DNA of 64,000 nucleotides from Variovorax sp. V213 (GTDB lineage Bacteria > Pseudomonadota > Gammaproteobacteria > Burkholderiales > Burkholderiaceae_C): assembly GCF_041154455.1 (NCBI RefSeq), contig NZ_AP028665.1:248001-312000 (forward strand), written 5' to 3'. A program made the position numbers and the translations under genes. This document shows, one piece after another, positions 1 through 8,968 of this stretch. The notes below the pieces were generated by a model. That model ran no database searches. It was not told the origin of the DNA and worked only from the letters and a program-made list of their open reading frames with translations. The stretch's first letter is position 1. Every line of letters begins with the position of its first letter.

Positions 1-288
1 GAGCGCGGCAAAGCCGATGGCCTGCGGCTTCTTCGCGAGCGCAGCGGAGAGCATGTCGATCTGCTTGTCGACCATCGCCTCGGTCTCGGGCCCTTCGAAG
101 GTGACCTTCACCTTCAGGTCCTTCGCGGCCTGTTCGGCGCCGGATTTCACGGCCTGCCAGAACTGGTGCTGGAAGCCCTTGGACACGAGCGGGATGTAGA
201 TCTCCTGCGCCTGCTGTGCCTGGGCGAAACCCGGCAGGCCGATGAGGGCTGCGACCAGCGTGGTTGCGACTGCTCTTCTTTGAATCAT
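1..288 (-). CDS. Sugar ABC transporter periplasmic binding protein, N-terminal part (cut by window edge)
   Basis: The first 96 codons are visible and the gene runs off the left edge. The product opens with a short basic stretch and a hydrophobic core ending in GFAQAQQ, a typical Sec signal peptide. The mature start (QEIYIPLVSKGFQHQFWQAVKSG) is characteristic of the ribose/xylose-type periplasmic binding proteins (Peripla_BP_4), where this segment forms the first beta-alpha unit of the sugar site. It lies 31 bases downstream of the permease gene and belongs to the same minus-strand operon. By family it captures a sugar or polyol in the periplasm for the permease and ATPase upstream. The exact ligand cannot be read from this fragment. 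Confidence 0.88.
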   Translation of the reverse strand, partial: MIQRRAVATTLVAALIGLPGFAQAQQAQEIYIPLVSKGFQHQFWQAVKSGAEQAAKDLKVKVTFEGPETEAMVDKQIDMLSAALAKKPQAIGFAAL

Positions 289-319
289 GCGAATGTCTCC
301 TTCGGTTGTAGAAATAAGG

Positions 320-1366
320 TCAGTGCGTGTTGCTGCTGCGACGGCGCAGGATGTCCGCGTACACGGCGAGGATGATGATCACGCCCGTCACCACCGTCTG
401 CCATTCCTGCGCGACCGAAAGAATGCGCAGGCCGTTGGTCAGCACGCTCATGATGAAGGCGCCGATGATCGTGCCCACGATGGTGCCGGTGCCCCCGCTG
501 AGCGAGGTGCCGCCGATGACCACGGCGGCAATCGCATCGAGTTCGTACCCTTGTCCCAGCGCAGGCTGGGCGGAGTTCAGGCGCGAGGCAATCAACAGGC
601 CCGCGATGCCGCAGATGCCGCCGCTCACCGTATAGACCACGACCTTCCAGAAGTCGGTGTTCACGCCCGACAGGCGCACCGCCTCCTCGTTGCTGCCGAG
701 CGCGAAGGTGTAGCGCCCGAGGATGGTCTTGTTGAGCAAGATGCTCGCGGCCACCGCCACCAGGAACAGGATCAGCACCGCATTGGGAATCGGCAGCGAC
801 GGAATGAAGTAGCCGATCAGCGAATCCTGCGAGATCGCCGGAAAGTCCGGCGTGTCGTTGAAGTAGATCGGCTTGGTGCCCGAGATCACGAGCGACAGGC
901 CCTTGAGTAGCATCATCATGCCCAGCGTGGCGATGAAGGGCGGGATCTTGAGCTTGGCGATCAGCACGCCCGACACGAACCCGGCCAGCGCACCGAAGAA
1001 GATCGCAGCCGCGATGCCCAGTGCGAGCGGCATACCCATGTAGGTGAGCACCACACCGGCCATGACGGCGCAGAAGGTCATCAGCGTGCCCACCGAAAGA
1101 TCGATGCCCGCGGTGATGATCACGAAGGTGCAGGCGATGGCCAGCACGCCGTTCACCGCGGTCGACTGCAGGATGCTTACGAGGTTGTCGGTCTGCAGGA
1201 ACTGCGGCGACGCGACACTGAAGAACACCAGGAGCGCGATCAGGCTGGCAAAGGCCAGCAGCTTCTGCCGCGTGGCGGGACGAAAGAGCCGTGCCTTCAG
1301 CGAGAAGCCGGGCGCGGCGGCGGTGGTAGCGGTGGGGGTTGTCAAAGCGTTGTCTCCAGTCGTCAT
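320..1366 (-). CDS. Sugar ABC transporter permease (RbsC/AraH type)
   Basis: This 348-residue polytopic inner membrane protein belongs to the BPD_transp_2 family. After a Thr/Ala-rich cytoplasmic leader of about 30 residues it has roughly 8-10 hydrophobic segments. The conserved GTDLSVGT-like stretch appears as TAGIDLSVGT (about residues 87-96), and the EAVRLSGVN loop that contacts the ATPase is present (about 228-236). The ATG overlaps the ATPase stop codon by four bases (ATGA), so the two are translationally coupled. It should form the membrane channel of the importer whose binding protein follows it. Length and motifs are normal for the family; the substrate is not defined by the sequence. 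Confidence 0.92.
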   Translation of the reverse strand: MTTGDNALTTPTATTAAAPGFSLKARLFRPATRQKLLAFASLIALLVFFSVASPQFLQTDNLVSILQSTAVNGVLAIACTFVIITAGIDLSVGTLMTFCAVMAGVVLTYMGMPLALGIAAAIFFGALAGFVSGVLIAKLKIPPFIATLGMMMLLKGLSLVISGTKPIYFNDTPDFPAISQDSLIGYFIPSLPIPNAVLILFLVAVAASILLNKTILGRYTFALGSNEEAVRLSGVNTDFWKVVVYTVSGGICGIAGLLIASRLNSAQPALGQGYELDAIAAVVIGGTSLSGGTGTIVGTIIGAFIMSVLTNGLRILSVAQEWQTVVTGVIIILAVYADILRRRSSNTH

Positions 1367-2886
1367 GCGGTGGCGGCAGCAGCAGTGGTCTCACGCCGGG
1401 TGGCGAGCTGCATGATCTTTTCCTGCGAGGCTTCGCGCCCCGCCAGTTCGCCGGTGATGCGGCCTTCACACATCACCAGCACGCGGTGGCTCACGCGCAA
1501 TATCTCGGGCAGCTCCGACGAGATGATCACGATGGCCTTGCCCTGCGCGGCCAGGTCGTTGAGCAGGCGGTAGATCTCGGCCTTGGCGCCCACGTCGATG
1601 CCGCGCGTGGGCTCGTCGAAAAACAGCACGCTGCAGTCGCGCAGCAGCCACTTGGCGATCACGATCTTCTGCTGGTTGCCGCCCGAGAGCAGCCGCACCT
1701 GCTGGCGCACCGAGGGCGTCTTGATGCTGAGCTGCTTCACGTAGCGCTCGCCTGCGGCCTCGATGGCGGCCTGGTCGATGAAGACGCCCATCGACAGGAA
1801 CTTCTTCATGCTCGGCAGCGCGATGTTGGTTTCCACATCCATGCCGGTGGCCAGGCCGAAGTGCTTGCGGTCCTCGGAGAGGTAGCCGATGCCGTGCGAC
1901 ACCGCATCCTCGGGCGACCTGATCGACACCCGCTTGCCGTGCACCCGGACCTCGCCCGCGTCGAGGGGGTCGGCCCCGAACACCGCGCGCGCCAGCTCGG
2001 TGCGGCCCGCGCCCATGAGCCCCGCAAAGCCCAGGATCTCGCCGCGGCGCAGCACGAAACTCGCATCGCGCACCATCGAGCCGCGCGTGATGCCTCGGGC
2101 CTCGAGCACGATCTCGTTGCCCGAAGTGTCGGGAAAGTCGTTCTCCACCTCAGTGAGCTGGCGGCCCACCATCATGGCGATCAAGGTGTCCATAGGGGTG
2201 TCGGCCATCGACACGGTGGCGATGTACTGGCCGTCGCGCATCACGGTCACGCGGTCGGCGATGCGCTTGAGCTCGTCCATCTTGTGCGAGATGTAGACGA
2301 TGGCCACGCCCTGCGACCTGAGCTGGCCGATGATGCGGAACAGGTCGGCCACTTCCTCGTTGTTGAGCGCAGCGGTGGGCTCGTCCATGATGAGCACGCG
2401 CGAATCGAACGAGAGCGCCTTCGCGATCTCGACCATCTGCTGCTTCGCCACCGTGAGTTCGCCGACCGGCGTGTGCGGGTCGAGCCGCAGGTTCATGCGC
2501 TCGAAGACGCGCTCGGCCGCGGCGCGCATCGCGTCCTCGTCGATGAAGAGGCCGAAGCGCCCGCGCGGCTCGCGGCCGATGAAGATGTTCTGCGCAGCGC
2601 TCAGGTGGTTCATCAGGTTCAGCTCCTGATGGATGATCCCGATGCCCAGCGCCTGCGCCGCTCGCGGGCTCGCGATGTCCGTGGGCTGGCCGTCGATCAT
2701 CACCTCGCCGGAGTCCTTGCTGTAGACACCGGCCAGCACCTTCATGAGCGTGGACTTGCCCGCGCCGTTCTCGCCCATCAGGGCATGCACCTCGCCGGGC
2801 AGGAGATCGAACTGCGCCCTGTCGAGCGCGCGCACGCCGGCAAACGATTTGCAGAGGTCGCGGATGGTGACGATGGGTTGCAGCAT
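1363..2886 (-). CDS. Sugar ABC transporter ATP-binding protein with two nucleotide-binding domains (RbsA type)
   Basis: The product has 507 residues in two tandem ABC domains, the layout of carbohydrate importers of the CUT2 class. The first domain has a full Walker A (GENGAGKST, residues 38-46), a VAKQQMVEIAKAL signature and a MDEPTAAL Walker B. The second has the degenerate P-loop usual for this class (GLMGAGRTE), a canonical LSGGNQQK signature and a DEPTRGID Walker B. The start was set at the ATG before LQPIVTIRDL, which begins the conserved fold; the frame stays open upstream but that part has no family similarity. It lies 7 bases after the hydrolase gene and overlaps the permease by 4 bases. 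It powers uptake by the neighbouring permease. Confidence 0.93.
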   Translation of the reverse strand: MLQPIVTIRDLCKSFAGVRALDRAQFDLLPGEVHALMGENGAGKSTLMKVLAGVYSKDSGEVMIDGQPTDIASPRAAQALGIGIIHQELNLMNHLSAAQNIFIGREPRGRFGLFIDEDAMRAAAERVFERMNLRLDPHTPVGELTVAKQQMVEIAKALSFDSRVLIMDEPTAALNNEEVADLFRIIGQLRSQGVAIVYISHKMDELKRIADRVTVMRDGQYIATVSMADTPMDTLIAMMVGRQLTEVENDFPDTSGNEIVLEARGITRGSMVRDASFVLRRGEILGFAGLMGAGRTELARAVFGADPLDAGEVRVHGKRVSIRSPEDAVSHGIGYLSEDRKHFGLATGMDVETNIALPSMKKFLSMGVFIDQAAIEAAGERYVKQLSIKTPSVRQQVRLLSGGNQQKIVIAKWLLRDCSVLFFDEPTRGIDVGAKAEIYRLLNDLAAQGKAIVIISSELPEILRVSHRVLVMCEGRITGELAGREASQEKIMQLATRRETTAAAATA

Positions 2887-2893
2887 GGCGCGT

Positions 2894-3769
2894 TCAGTCC
2901 GTTGCAAGGCCATAGAAGCGTTGCGCGGTGCCGCGCCAGAGGTGCGACTGCTCGCTGGCCGACAGGCCGCCGATGCAGGCTTCGCTGACCGAGATCCATC
3001 CTGCGTAGTCGCCGGCCAGCGTGAGCACCGGCCAGTCGCTGCCCCACATGAGGCGCGCGGGGCCGAAGCTCTCGAGCAGCTGCTCCCACACCGGCCGCAC
3101 GGCGCGTGCCGCCACATCGACGTCGTGGTGCGCAGCCTGCGGCGCCTCGCCCCAGAGCCCCGAGAACTTGCAGCACACCTGCGGCAGCGCGGCGAGCTCG
3201 GCCATGTCCCTGCGCCAGGCCGCGAAGGCCTCGCTGTGGTGCGCGCCCACGGGCGGCTTGGCCGCGTGGTCGATCACCACGGGCAGCTGCGGCCAGTCCT
3301 TGAGGAACCGCATCAGCGAGGGCAGGTGCCGCGGCTTCACCAGCGCATCGAAGCGCAGGCCCAGGCGAACGAGCGCCTGAATGGCATCGGGGCGTGGCAT
3401 GCGCGCGATCCAGTCGTCGTCGGGCAGGTCCTGCAGCATCGGCCGCACGCCCTTGAACCTGGGATGCCGCGCCATGCGTTCGAGCGAAACCACGGCATCG
3501 GGGCTGCTCAGGTCGACCCAGCCGACCACGCCGCCAACCACGTCGTGCGCGGCGGCCAGTTCGAGCATGAAGTCGGTTTCGGCTTCCGAGTCGGCGGCCT
3601 GCACCAGCACGGTCCGCTCGACGCCGTGCGCTTGCAAGAGAGGCGCGAGATGCGCGGGAAGAAAGTCGCGCACCAGCGGCGCGAGGGCGGGCACATCGGC
3701 GCGCAGCCACGCGTAGTCGCCGCGCGCGGGCCGCCAGAAATGCTGATGCGAGTCGATGCGTTGTCTCAT
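2894..3769 (-). CDS. Amidohydrolase-2 family lactonase-type hydrolase (COG3618)
   Basis: The 291-residue TIM-barrel metallohydrolase starts with IDSHQHFW, the metal-binding HxH strand of the COG3618 family that includes L-fuconolactonase and L-rhamnonolactonase. Other family marks are GVRPMLQ, VIDHAAKP (third metal or substrate histidine) and LMWGSDWPV (catalytic aspartate strand) near the C-terminus. The ATG before RQRIDSHQHFW was chosen because homologues begin within a few residues of this motif; the 34 upstream in-frame codons look non-coding and overlap the promoter region. As first gene of the sugar ABC operon it most likely opens a sugar lactone formed from the imported sugar. The family role is established; the sugar is inferred only. 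Confidence 0.85.
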   Translation of the reverse strand: MRQRIDSHQHFWRPARGDYAWLRADVPALAPLVRDFLPAHLAPLLQAHGVERTVLVQAADSEAETDFMLELAAAHDVVGGVVGWVDLSSPDAVVSLERMARHPRFKGVRPMLQDLPDDDWIARMPRPDAIQALVRLGLRFDALVKPRHLPSLMRFLKDWPQLPVVIDHAAKPPVGAHHSEAFAAWRRDMAELAALPQVCCKFSGLWGEAPQAAHHDVDVAARAVRPVWEQLLESFGPARLMWGSDWPVLTLAGDYAGWISVSEACIGGLSASEQSHLWRGTAQRFYGLATD

Positions 3770-3816
3770 GCTGGTTGGCACCTCGAGCCTCCTCAAACGG
3801 AACGCCGCCATCTCTT

Positions 3817-3829
3817 TTGGCCTTACCAA
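3817..3829. promoter_or_regulatory. Candidate FadR-type operator, TGG-N5-CCA (copy 1)
   Basis: The perfect dyad TTGG-CCTTA-CCAA lies about 50 bases upstream of the hydrolase start and 150 bases upstream of the regulator gene. A second TGG-N5-CCA element is at 3947-3957. Spaced dyads of this kind are typical of GntR/FadR regulators. Assignment to the adjacent regulator is inference. Confidence 0.45.
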
Positions 3830-3946
3830 TTTTGAAGTGGCACTTTGCCATAGCGTCAAAAATGGCCTCACCGGAACAAACCCTTTTCGGGTTTTCCCGC
3901 AAAATACAGCTCATTAGTAGCAATCACTACATAGAGGATGGCAAAC

Positions 3947-3957
3947 TGGCATGACCA
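3947..3957. promoter_or_regulatory. Candidate FadR-type operator, TGG-N5-CCA (copy 2)
   Basis: TGG-CATGA-CCA matches the half sites and 5-base gap of the element at 3817-3829. It sits 22 bases before the FadR-type regulator ATG, a position suited to autoregulation. A further dyad, GTAG-N6-CTAC at 3917-3930, lies between the two copies. Confidence 0.42.
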
Positions 3958-3978
3958 AATTGCCGACCCGCTCTTCTC

Positions 3979-4692
3979 ATGTTTCCCCCCACCAAGCCCG
4001 CCGACACCCGCCGGCTCTACCAACAGATCGCGGACCAGATCCGGGCTTTCATCCGCAACGGCAATCTGCCCGTCGGTGCGCGCTTGCCACCGGAGCGGGA
4101 GCTGGCCTTGCAATTGGGCGTGTCGCGCCCCTCGCTGCGCGAAGCGCTGATCGCCCTGGAGATCGACGGGCGCATCGAGATACGGATGGGGTCAGGCGTG
4201 TATGTCTGCGCGGCGCCGGATGCGCCGGAGCGCGCAACGCCCGCGGTCGGCGAAAGCCCGTCGGAAATGATCCAGGCGCGCGCGATGCTCGAAGGCTCAG
4301 TCGTCACACTGGCCTCGGCCCGCGTCACGCCGCAGCATCTGGAGCGCGTGGGGGCAGCGCTCGAAAGCATGCGCCAGGACGGCCGGAGCGGCCGCACCCA
4401 GATCGAGAACGACCGGCGCTTCCACATCGCCATCGCCGAGATGACGGGCAACTCGGTTCTCGTGCGGCTGGTCGGTGAACTCTTCGATGGGCGGCACAGC
4501 CCGATCTCGTCCCGCATGAGCGAGCGCACGGAGGATTCGCAGGCGTGGAAGGCGGCGTTCGCCGAGCACGAGGCGATCTACCGCGCGCTGGAAGCGCGGG
4601 ATCCGCAGGCCGCGGTGGCAGCCATGCTGCATCACCTGGGCGCGTCGCATGCGCGGTGGACCGAAGAGTCCGGGCCGCGCGCTGCCGGCTGA
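3979..4692 (+). CDS. FadR-family (GntR) transcriptional regulator
   Basis: The product is 237 residues long. Residues about 12-75 form a winged helix typical of GntR proteins (YQQIADQIRAFI, LPPERELALQLGVSRPSLREALIALE, GRIEIRMGSGVYV). The rest is an all-helical FCD ligand domain with the usual metal-site residues in NDRRFHIAIAEMTGN and an AEHEAIYRALEARD helix near the end. It is divergent from the hydrolase/sugar ABC operon, so it most likely represses that operon and itself and responds to a sugar acid or lactone. Two TGG-N5-CCA dyads lie in the shared upstream region. The start is the first ATG with family similarity; no strong ribosome site precedes it. Confidence 0.9.
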   Translation: MFPPTKPADTRRLYQQIADQIRAFIRNGNLPVGARLPPERELALQLGVSRPSLREALIALEIDGRIEIRMGSGVYVCAAPDAPERATPAVGESPSEMIQARAMLEGSVVTLASARVTPQHLERVGAALESMRQDGRSGRTQIENDRRFHIAIAEMTGNSVLVRLVGELFDGRHSPISSRMSERTEDSQAWKAAFAEHEAIYRALEARDPQAAVAAMLHHLGASHARWTEESGPRAAG

Positions 4693-4721
4693 CCGGCGAA
4701 TCCCTGCTCTCGCTTTCCCTT

Positions 4722-7700
4722 TCAGTCGCGCGCCGGAACCCACGGTTCAGCCGCATCGGGAGTGGCCTTGTTGCGCGAAAGCAGGCGGCGCCGCCCCCAT
4801 TGCAGCAGATCGTCGACATAGGTAAAGATCACCGGCACCACCAGCAGGCTCAGCGCCGTGGAGGTCAAGAGACCGCCGATCACGACGATGGCCATGGGCT
4901 GGCGGAAGCTGGGTTCCGCACCCAGGCCAAGGGCATTGGGCAGCATGCCGGCGCCCATGGCGATGGTCGTCATCACGATCGGACGCGCCCGCTTGTGGCA
5001 GGCATCCAGCAGCGCCTCGAAGCGGCCCATGCCCCGGTCGCGGCGCGCCATGATCGCGTATTCCACCAGCAGGATCGAATTCTTCGTGACGATGCCCATC
5101 AGCATCAGCACGCCAATCACCACCGACATCGAGAATGACTGGTGCGTGACCCACAGCGCGAACATGGCCCCGCCCATTGCGAGCGGCAAGGCGCTGAGAA
5201 TGGTGCCCGGCTGCAGGAAGTCGTGGAACAGCAGCACCAGCACCGCATAGATGCAGAAGATGCCGATCGCCATCGCGACGCCGAAACTCTGGAACAGCTC
5301 GGACATGCGCTGCACCTCGCCCTGCTCCACTTGATGCACGCCGGCCGGCAAGGACTTGAGCGCCGACAGCGCCATCGCCTCTTTCTGGACCTCGCCGATC
5401 GGGCGTCCGTTCAGCTCGACGCTGAGCGTGATGTTGCGCGAGCGATCCATCCGGTCGATCTGCGACGGGCCGCTGCCCATCGCAATGTCGGCCACCGAGC
5501 CCAGGTCCACGATGCCTTCATTGCCCTTGACGCGCAGCTGCGCGATGGCTTCGATGTTCTCGCGCACCGACGGATCCATGCGCACGCGGATCGCAATCTG
5601 GCGCTCCGGCAGGTTGAGCTTGGGCAGCGAATTGGAGTAGTCGCCGTATGTGGCCAGCCGTATGGCGTCGTCCAGCGCTTGCGCGGTGACGCCGAGCGCT
5701 GCGGCGCGGCCCGTGTCGGGGCGCACCTGGATTTCGGGCCGTTGCAGCGAAGCGCTGGAGGTCACGTTGCCGATGCCCTTGAGCGTGCGCAGTTGCGTCT
5801 CGGCCTGAGCCGCCGCGCTCGCGAGGACCTGGGGGTCGTCGCCTGCCAGCGTGATGTCCAGCGACGCGCCGTTGGTACCGGCGCCCACCGTGACGCGGGC
5901 GCCGGGAAGCGTTCGCAAGAGCTCGCGCATCCTGGCCTCGACGCCCGATTGCTTGAGCTTCCGGTCGCCGCGCGGTGCCAGGTCGATGGTCAGCGTGGCG
6001 CTGGTGACGTCGGTCGACGAGCTGGCGCTCATGCCGGCTCCGCTGGTGGCCGTGCCGGCCGAGACGAAGACGCCTTTCACCTCGGGCAGCGTGCGCAGCA
6101 TCTCCGCCGCGCGTTGGCTCATCGTCGCCGTGTCCTGCAAGGTGCTGCCCGGTGCCAGCTTGATGGTCACGCTGCTTTGCGCCTTGTCCTGCGCCGGGAT
6201 GAAGGCCGTCGGAATGAACGGGATGATGATCAACGCCAGGGCAAAGAAGGCCGTGGCGGCCAGCACCGTGGCCTTGCGCCGCGAGAGGCTCGCCCGCACC
6301 CAGCCGAGATAGCGGGTCATCGTGGGCCCGTCGGGCGAGATCTCGTGAGATCCCGGCGCCTTGCGCTTGAGCAGATAGGCCGCCATCATCGGCGTCAGGA
6401 GCCGCGCCACCAGCAACGAGGCCAGTACCGCCACAGAGGCGGTGACGCCGAACTGCCGGAAGAATTTTCCGGGAATGCCTCCCATGAAGGCCGTCGGGAG
6501 AAAGACCGCGACCAGCGCGAAGGTGGTCGCGATCACCGCCAGCCCGATCTCGTCCGCGGCTTCCATCGCGGCCTGGTACGGTGTCTTGCCCATCAACAGG
6601 TGGCGCTCGATGTTCTCGATCTCGACGATCGCGTCGTCGACCAGGATGCCCACCACCAGCGACAGGGACAGCAGCGTGATGACGTTGAGCGAAAAGCCCG
6701 CGAGCGCCATGAAGCCGAAGGTCGGGATGATCGACAGCGGCAGCGCGGTGGCCGAGATCAGCGTGGCGCGCCAGTCGCGCAGGAACCACCACACCACCAC
6801 GATCGCCAGGAACGCGCCCTCGAACAGCAGGTGCATCGAACCTTCGTAGTTGTCCTGGATCGGCGTCACCGTGTTCGAGGCCTCGGCAATGCTCGCCTCG
6901 GGGTGCGACTTGGAGAAGCGCTCGATCGCGCCGCGCACGTCCTCGGCCACGCTCACGTCCGAATAGCCGCGCGACCGCGTGACCTGGAAGCCGATCACCG
7001 GCTTGCCATCGCGAAAGGCCATGGTCGTGCGGTCGGCATGGGTGTCGCTGACCCGCGCGATCTGGTCCAGCCGCACGTAGCGGCCATCCGACAGCGGTAT
7101 GGTGATTGCCGCGATCTCCCCGGCCGTGCCGGCGGTCGCAATGGTGCGCGTGGACTGCTTCTGGCCGCCGACCGCGCCCTCGCCGCCCGAGCCTTCCTTC
7201 TGCACCGCCTTGAGCTGCGTGGAAACATCGGACGGCGTCACGCCCAGGCCCGCCATCAGCGTCGGATCGAGGTCCACATGAACCTCCCTGTCGATGCCGC
7301 CCACGCGCTCCACCTTGGCCACACCCTTCACGGCCAGGAGGGCCTTGGCCAACTTGTTGTCGACGAACCATGAGAGGTCCTTGTCGTCGAGGTTGCCCGA
7401 TTCGACGGTGAAGGTCAGCAGCGCCGAGCTTGCCGCGGTCTGCTTCGAGACGGTGGGCGAGGCCATGCTCGAAGGCAGGTCGGCGCGCGCGCTGTCCACC
7501 GCGTTGCGGACCTCGCTCAGCGCCTCTTCGCTGTCCTTGTCGATCTCGAAGCTGACGCTGATGCTCACCGTGCCATCGGTGATCTTGGTGGTGATATGGT
7601 CCAGCCGCGTCAGCGAGGCCAGCTTGTCCTCGATCTTGCGCGCCACCTCGGTCTCCAGCTGCGATGGCGCGGCGCCTTCGAGCGCGGCCGAGACCTGGAT

Positions 7701-7832
7701 GGTCGGCAGATCCATGTCGGGAAAGTCCTGGATCTGCAGGCTCTTGAAGCCGATCAGGCCCATGACGGTCAGCAGGATGAAGACCAGGACCGCGGGAACC
7801 GGGTTGCGGATGGACCACGAGGAGATGTTCAC
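4722..7832 (-). CDS. RND efflux pump, inner membrane transporter (AcrB/MdtB-type HAE family)
   Basis: The product has 1036 residues, normal for hydrophobe/amphiphile RND pumps. It opens with NISSWSIRNPVPAVLVFI, the family N-terminus with the first membrane helix. The TM4 proton-relay motif GILVDDAIVEIENIERHL is intact, large periplasmic porter regions follow TM1 and TM7, and TM10-12 close the protein. The start is a GTG that overlaps the adaptor stop by four bases (GTGA); upstream in-frame codons have no family character. It is the last gene of an outer membrane factor, adaptor, pump operon facing a BaeSR-like two-component system. By family it exports toxic organics with the proton gradient. 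The substrate range cannot be told, and a metal exporter role looks less likely. Confidence 0.93.
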   Translation of the reverse strand: MNISSWSIRNPVPAVLVFILLTVMGLIGFKSLQIQDFPDMDLPTIQVSAALEGAAPSQLETEVARKIEDKLASLTRLDHITTKITDGTVSISVSFEIDKDSEEALSEVRNAVDSARADLPSSMASPTVSKQTAASSALLTFTVESGNLDDKDLSWFVDNKLAKALLAVKGVAKVERVGGIDREVHVDLDPTLMAGLGVTPSDVSTQLKAVQKEGSGGEGAVGGQKQSTRTIATAGTAGEIAAITIPLSDGRYVRLDQIARVSDTHADRTTMAFRDGKPVIGFQVTRSRGYSDVSVAEDVRGAIERFSKSHPEASIAEASNTVTPIQDNYEGSMHLLFEGAFLAIVVVWWFLRDWRATLISATALPLSIIPTFGFMALAGFSLNVITLLSLSLVVGILVDDAIVEIENIERHLLMGKTPYQAAMEAADEIGLAVIATTFALVAVFLPTAFMGGIPGKFFRQFGVTASVAVLASLLVARLLTPMMAAYLLKRKAPGSHEISPDGPTMTRYLGWVRASLSRRKATVLAATAFFALALIIIPFIPTAFIPAQDKAQSSVTIKLAPGSTLQDTATMSQRAAEMLRTLPEVKGVFVSAGTATSGAGMSASSSTDVTSATLTIDLAPRGDRKLKQSGVEARMRELLRTLPGARVTVGAGTNGASLDITLAGDDPQVLASAAAQAETQLRTLKGIGNVTSSASLQRPEIQVRPDTGRAAALGVTAQALDDAIRLATYGDYSNSLPKLNLPERQIAIRVRMDPSVRENIEAIAQLRVKGNEGIVDLGSVADIAMGSGPSQIDRMDRSRNITLSVELNGRPIGEVQKEAMALSALKSLPAGVHQVEQGEVQRMSELFQSFGVAMAIGIFCIYAVLVLLFHDFLQPGTILSALPLAMGGAMFALWVTHQSFSMSVVIGVLMLMGIVTKNSILLVEYAIMARRDRGMGRFEALLDACHKRARPIVMTTIAMGAGMLPNALGLGAEPSFRQPMAIVVIGGLLTSTALSLLVVPVIFTYVDDLLQWGRRRLLSRNKATPDAAEPWVPARD

Positions 7833-8968
7833 TGGGCGCTCCCGGCTTGTGCCTTGGCGGCACCCGCCACGGTCACCTGCGTGCCTTCCGACAAGAAGGC
7901 GCCACCACTCGCAACGACGCGGCCCTGGCCGTCCAGGCCCGACAGCACCTCGACACGATCGCCCTGGCGGCGGCCGGTCGTGACCGGCCGGCTGCCCGCC
8001 TTGCCATCGCTTCCGACCACGTACACGTAGGAGCGGCCGTCGCGCATCACAATGGCCGACTGGGGCAGCGTCGACGCCGGCCGGGCGTCGAGCTCCAGCG
8101 TGCCGCTGGCGAACATGCCGATGCGCGTCGAACCGATGGCGGGCAGGCTCACGTAGAGCACGGCGCGGCCGGTGGTGGTGCTCAGCGTCGGCCCCACCAG
8201 TCGCACCTTGCCTTCGACCTGCTCGCCGCCTGGCAGGGTGACCCGCGCAGTTTGTCCCGCATGGACGGTGGCGACCTGGCGCGCATCGAGTTCCGGACGC
8301 CATTCGACCTTGCCCTGCCGGACCATGCGGAACAGCTCCGCGCCCGCGCTGACCACATTGCCCAGCACGGCCGTCTTCGATGACACGATGCCATCGTCGA
8401 CCGCGACGATCCGGGTCTGGACCAGCTTGAGCTTGCTGCTGTCGAGTTCCGCCTGCGCCGAAGCGAGCGAGGCGCGCGACGTCGCCTCGGTGATGCGGTA
8501 TTCCTCGATCTTCTGCGCCGACAGCGCGCCGCTGCTTTCAGCAACCTTGGCGCGCTGCATGTTCGAGACCGCCTGGTCGAGCGAGGCGCGCGCCTGCGCG
8601 ACGGCCGCCTCCTGCTTGCGCAGCTCAGCCTGGACGGTGGCGTCCGCCAGCCGCGCGAGAAGCTGGCCGCGCTTGACGCTCGAGCCCACATCGACCAGCA
8701 ACTCGGCGATGCGCAGTCCGCCGGTCTCGGGACTGACGATGATCTCCTGCCACGCGGCAACCGGCCCGCTGGCTTGCAGCGCCTGCGGCCAGCTTCGTGT
8801 CTCCGGCGCCACCACCTCCACCGTCAGCGCACTGGGGGCCGGGGTACTGGCGCCGGACGCGCTGGCGCCGCCCGATGAGCGGGCAAGCCAGGCGGCCGTG
8901 CCAAGGCCGAGCGCCGCGGCGACCGCCACGGCTGCGATGAAAAAACTTCGATTCACGAGGTACCTCAT
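7829..8968 (-). CDS. RND efflux periplasmic adaptor (membrane fusion protein)
   Basis: The 379-residue product has one N-terminal membrane segment (about residues 9-28), then lipoyl half-motifs (GPVAAWQEIIVSPETGGLRI and GIVSSKTAVLGNVVSAG), a helical hairpin between them (AVAQARASLDQAVSNMQRAKV...), and beta-barrel and membrane-proximal domains. This order is that of HlyD/AcrA adaptors. The ATG before RYLVNRSFF overlaps the outer membrane factor stop by four bases, and the gene overlaps the pump start by four. It should bridge the RND pump and the outer membrane channel encoded on either side. There is no lipobox, so anchoring is by the uncleaved N-terminal helix. Confidence 0.92.
   Translation of the reverse strand: MRYLVNRSFFIAAVAVAAALGLGTAAWLARSSGGASASGASTPAPSALTVEVVAPETRSWPQALQASGPVAAWQEIIVSPETGGLRIAELLVDVGSSVKRGQLLARLADATVQAELRKQEAAVAQARASLDQAVSNMQRAKVAESSGALSAQKIEEYRITEATSRASLASAQAELDSSKLKLVQTRIVAVDDGIVSSKTAVLGNVVSAGAELFRMVRQGKVEWRPELDARQVATVHAGQTARVTLPGGEQVEGKVRLVGPTLSTTTGRAVLYVSLPAIGSTRIGMFASGTLELDARPASTLPQSAIVMRDGRSYVYVVGSDGKAGSRPVTTGRRQGDRVEVLSGLDGQGRVVASGGAFLSEGTQVTVAGAAKAQAGSAQ

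Noticed and set aside
1339..2988. 549-codon open frame on the plus strand
   Set aside because: It is antisense to the sugar ABC ATPase gene and has the His/Arg/Asp-rich composition typical of GC-rich antisense frames.
3917..3930. GTAG-N6-CTAC dyad as main operator of the sugar operon
   Set aside because: Short arms and a single copy; the repeated TGG-N5-CCA elements are better supported. It is mentioned only in passing.
5142..7373. 743-codon open frame on the plus strand
   Set aside because: Antisense shadow of the RND pump gene; no motif and biased composition.
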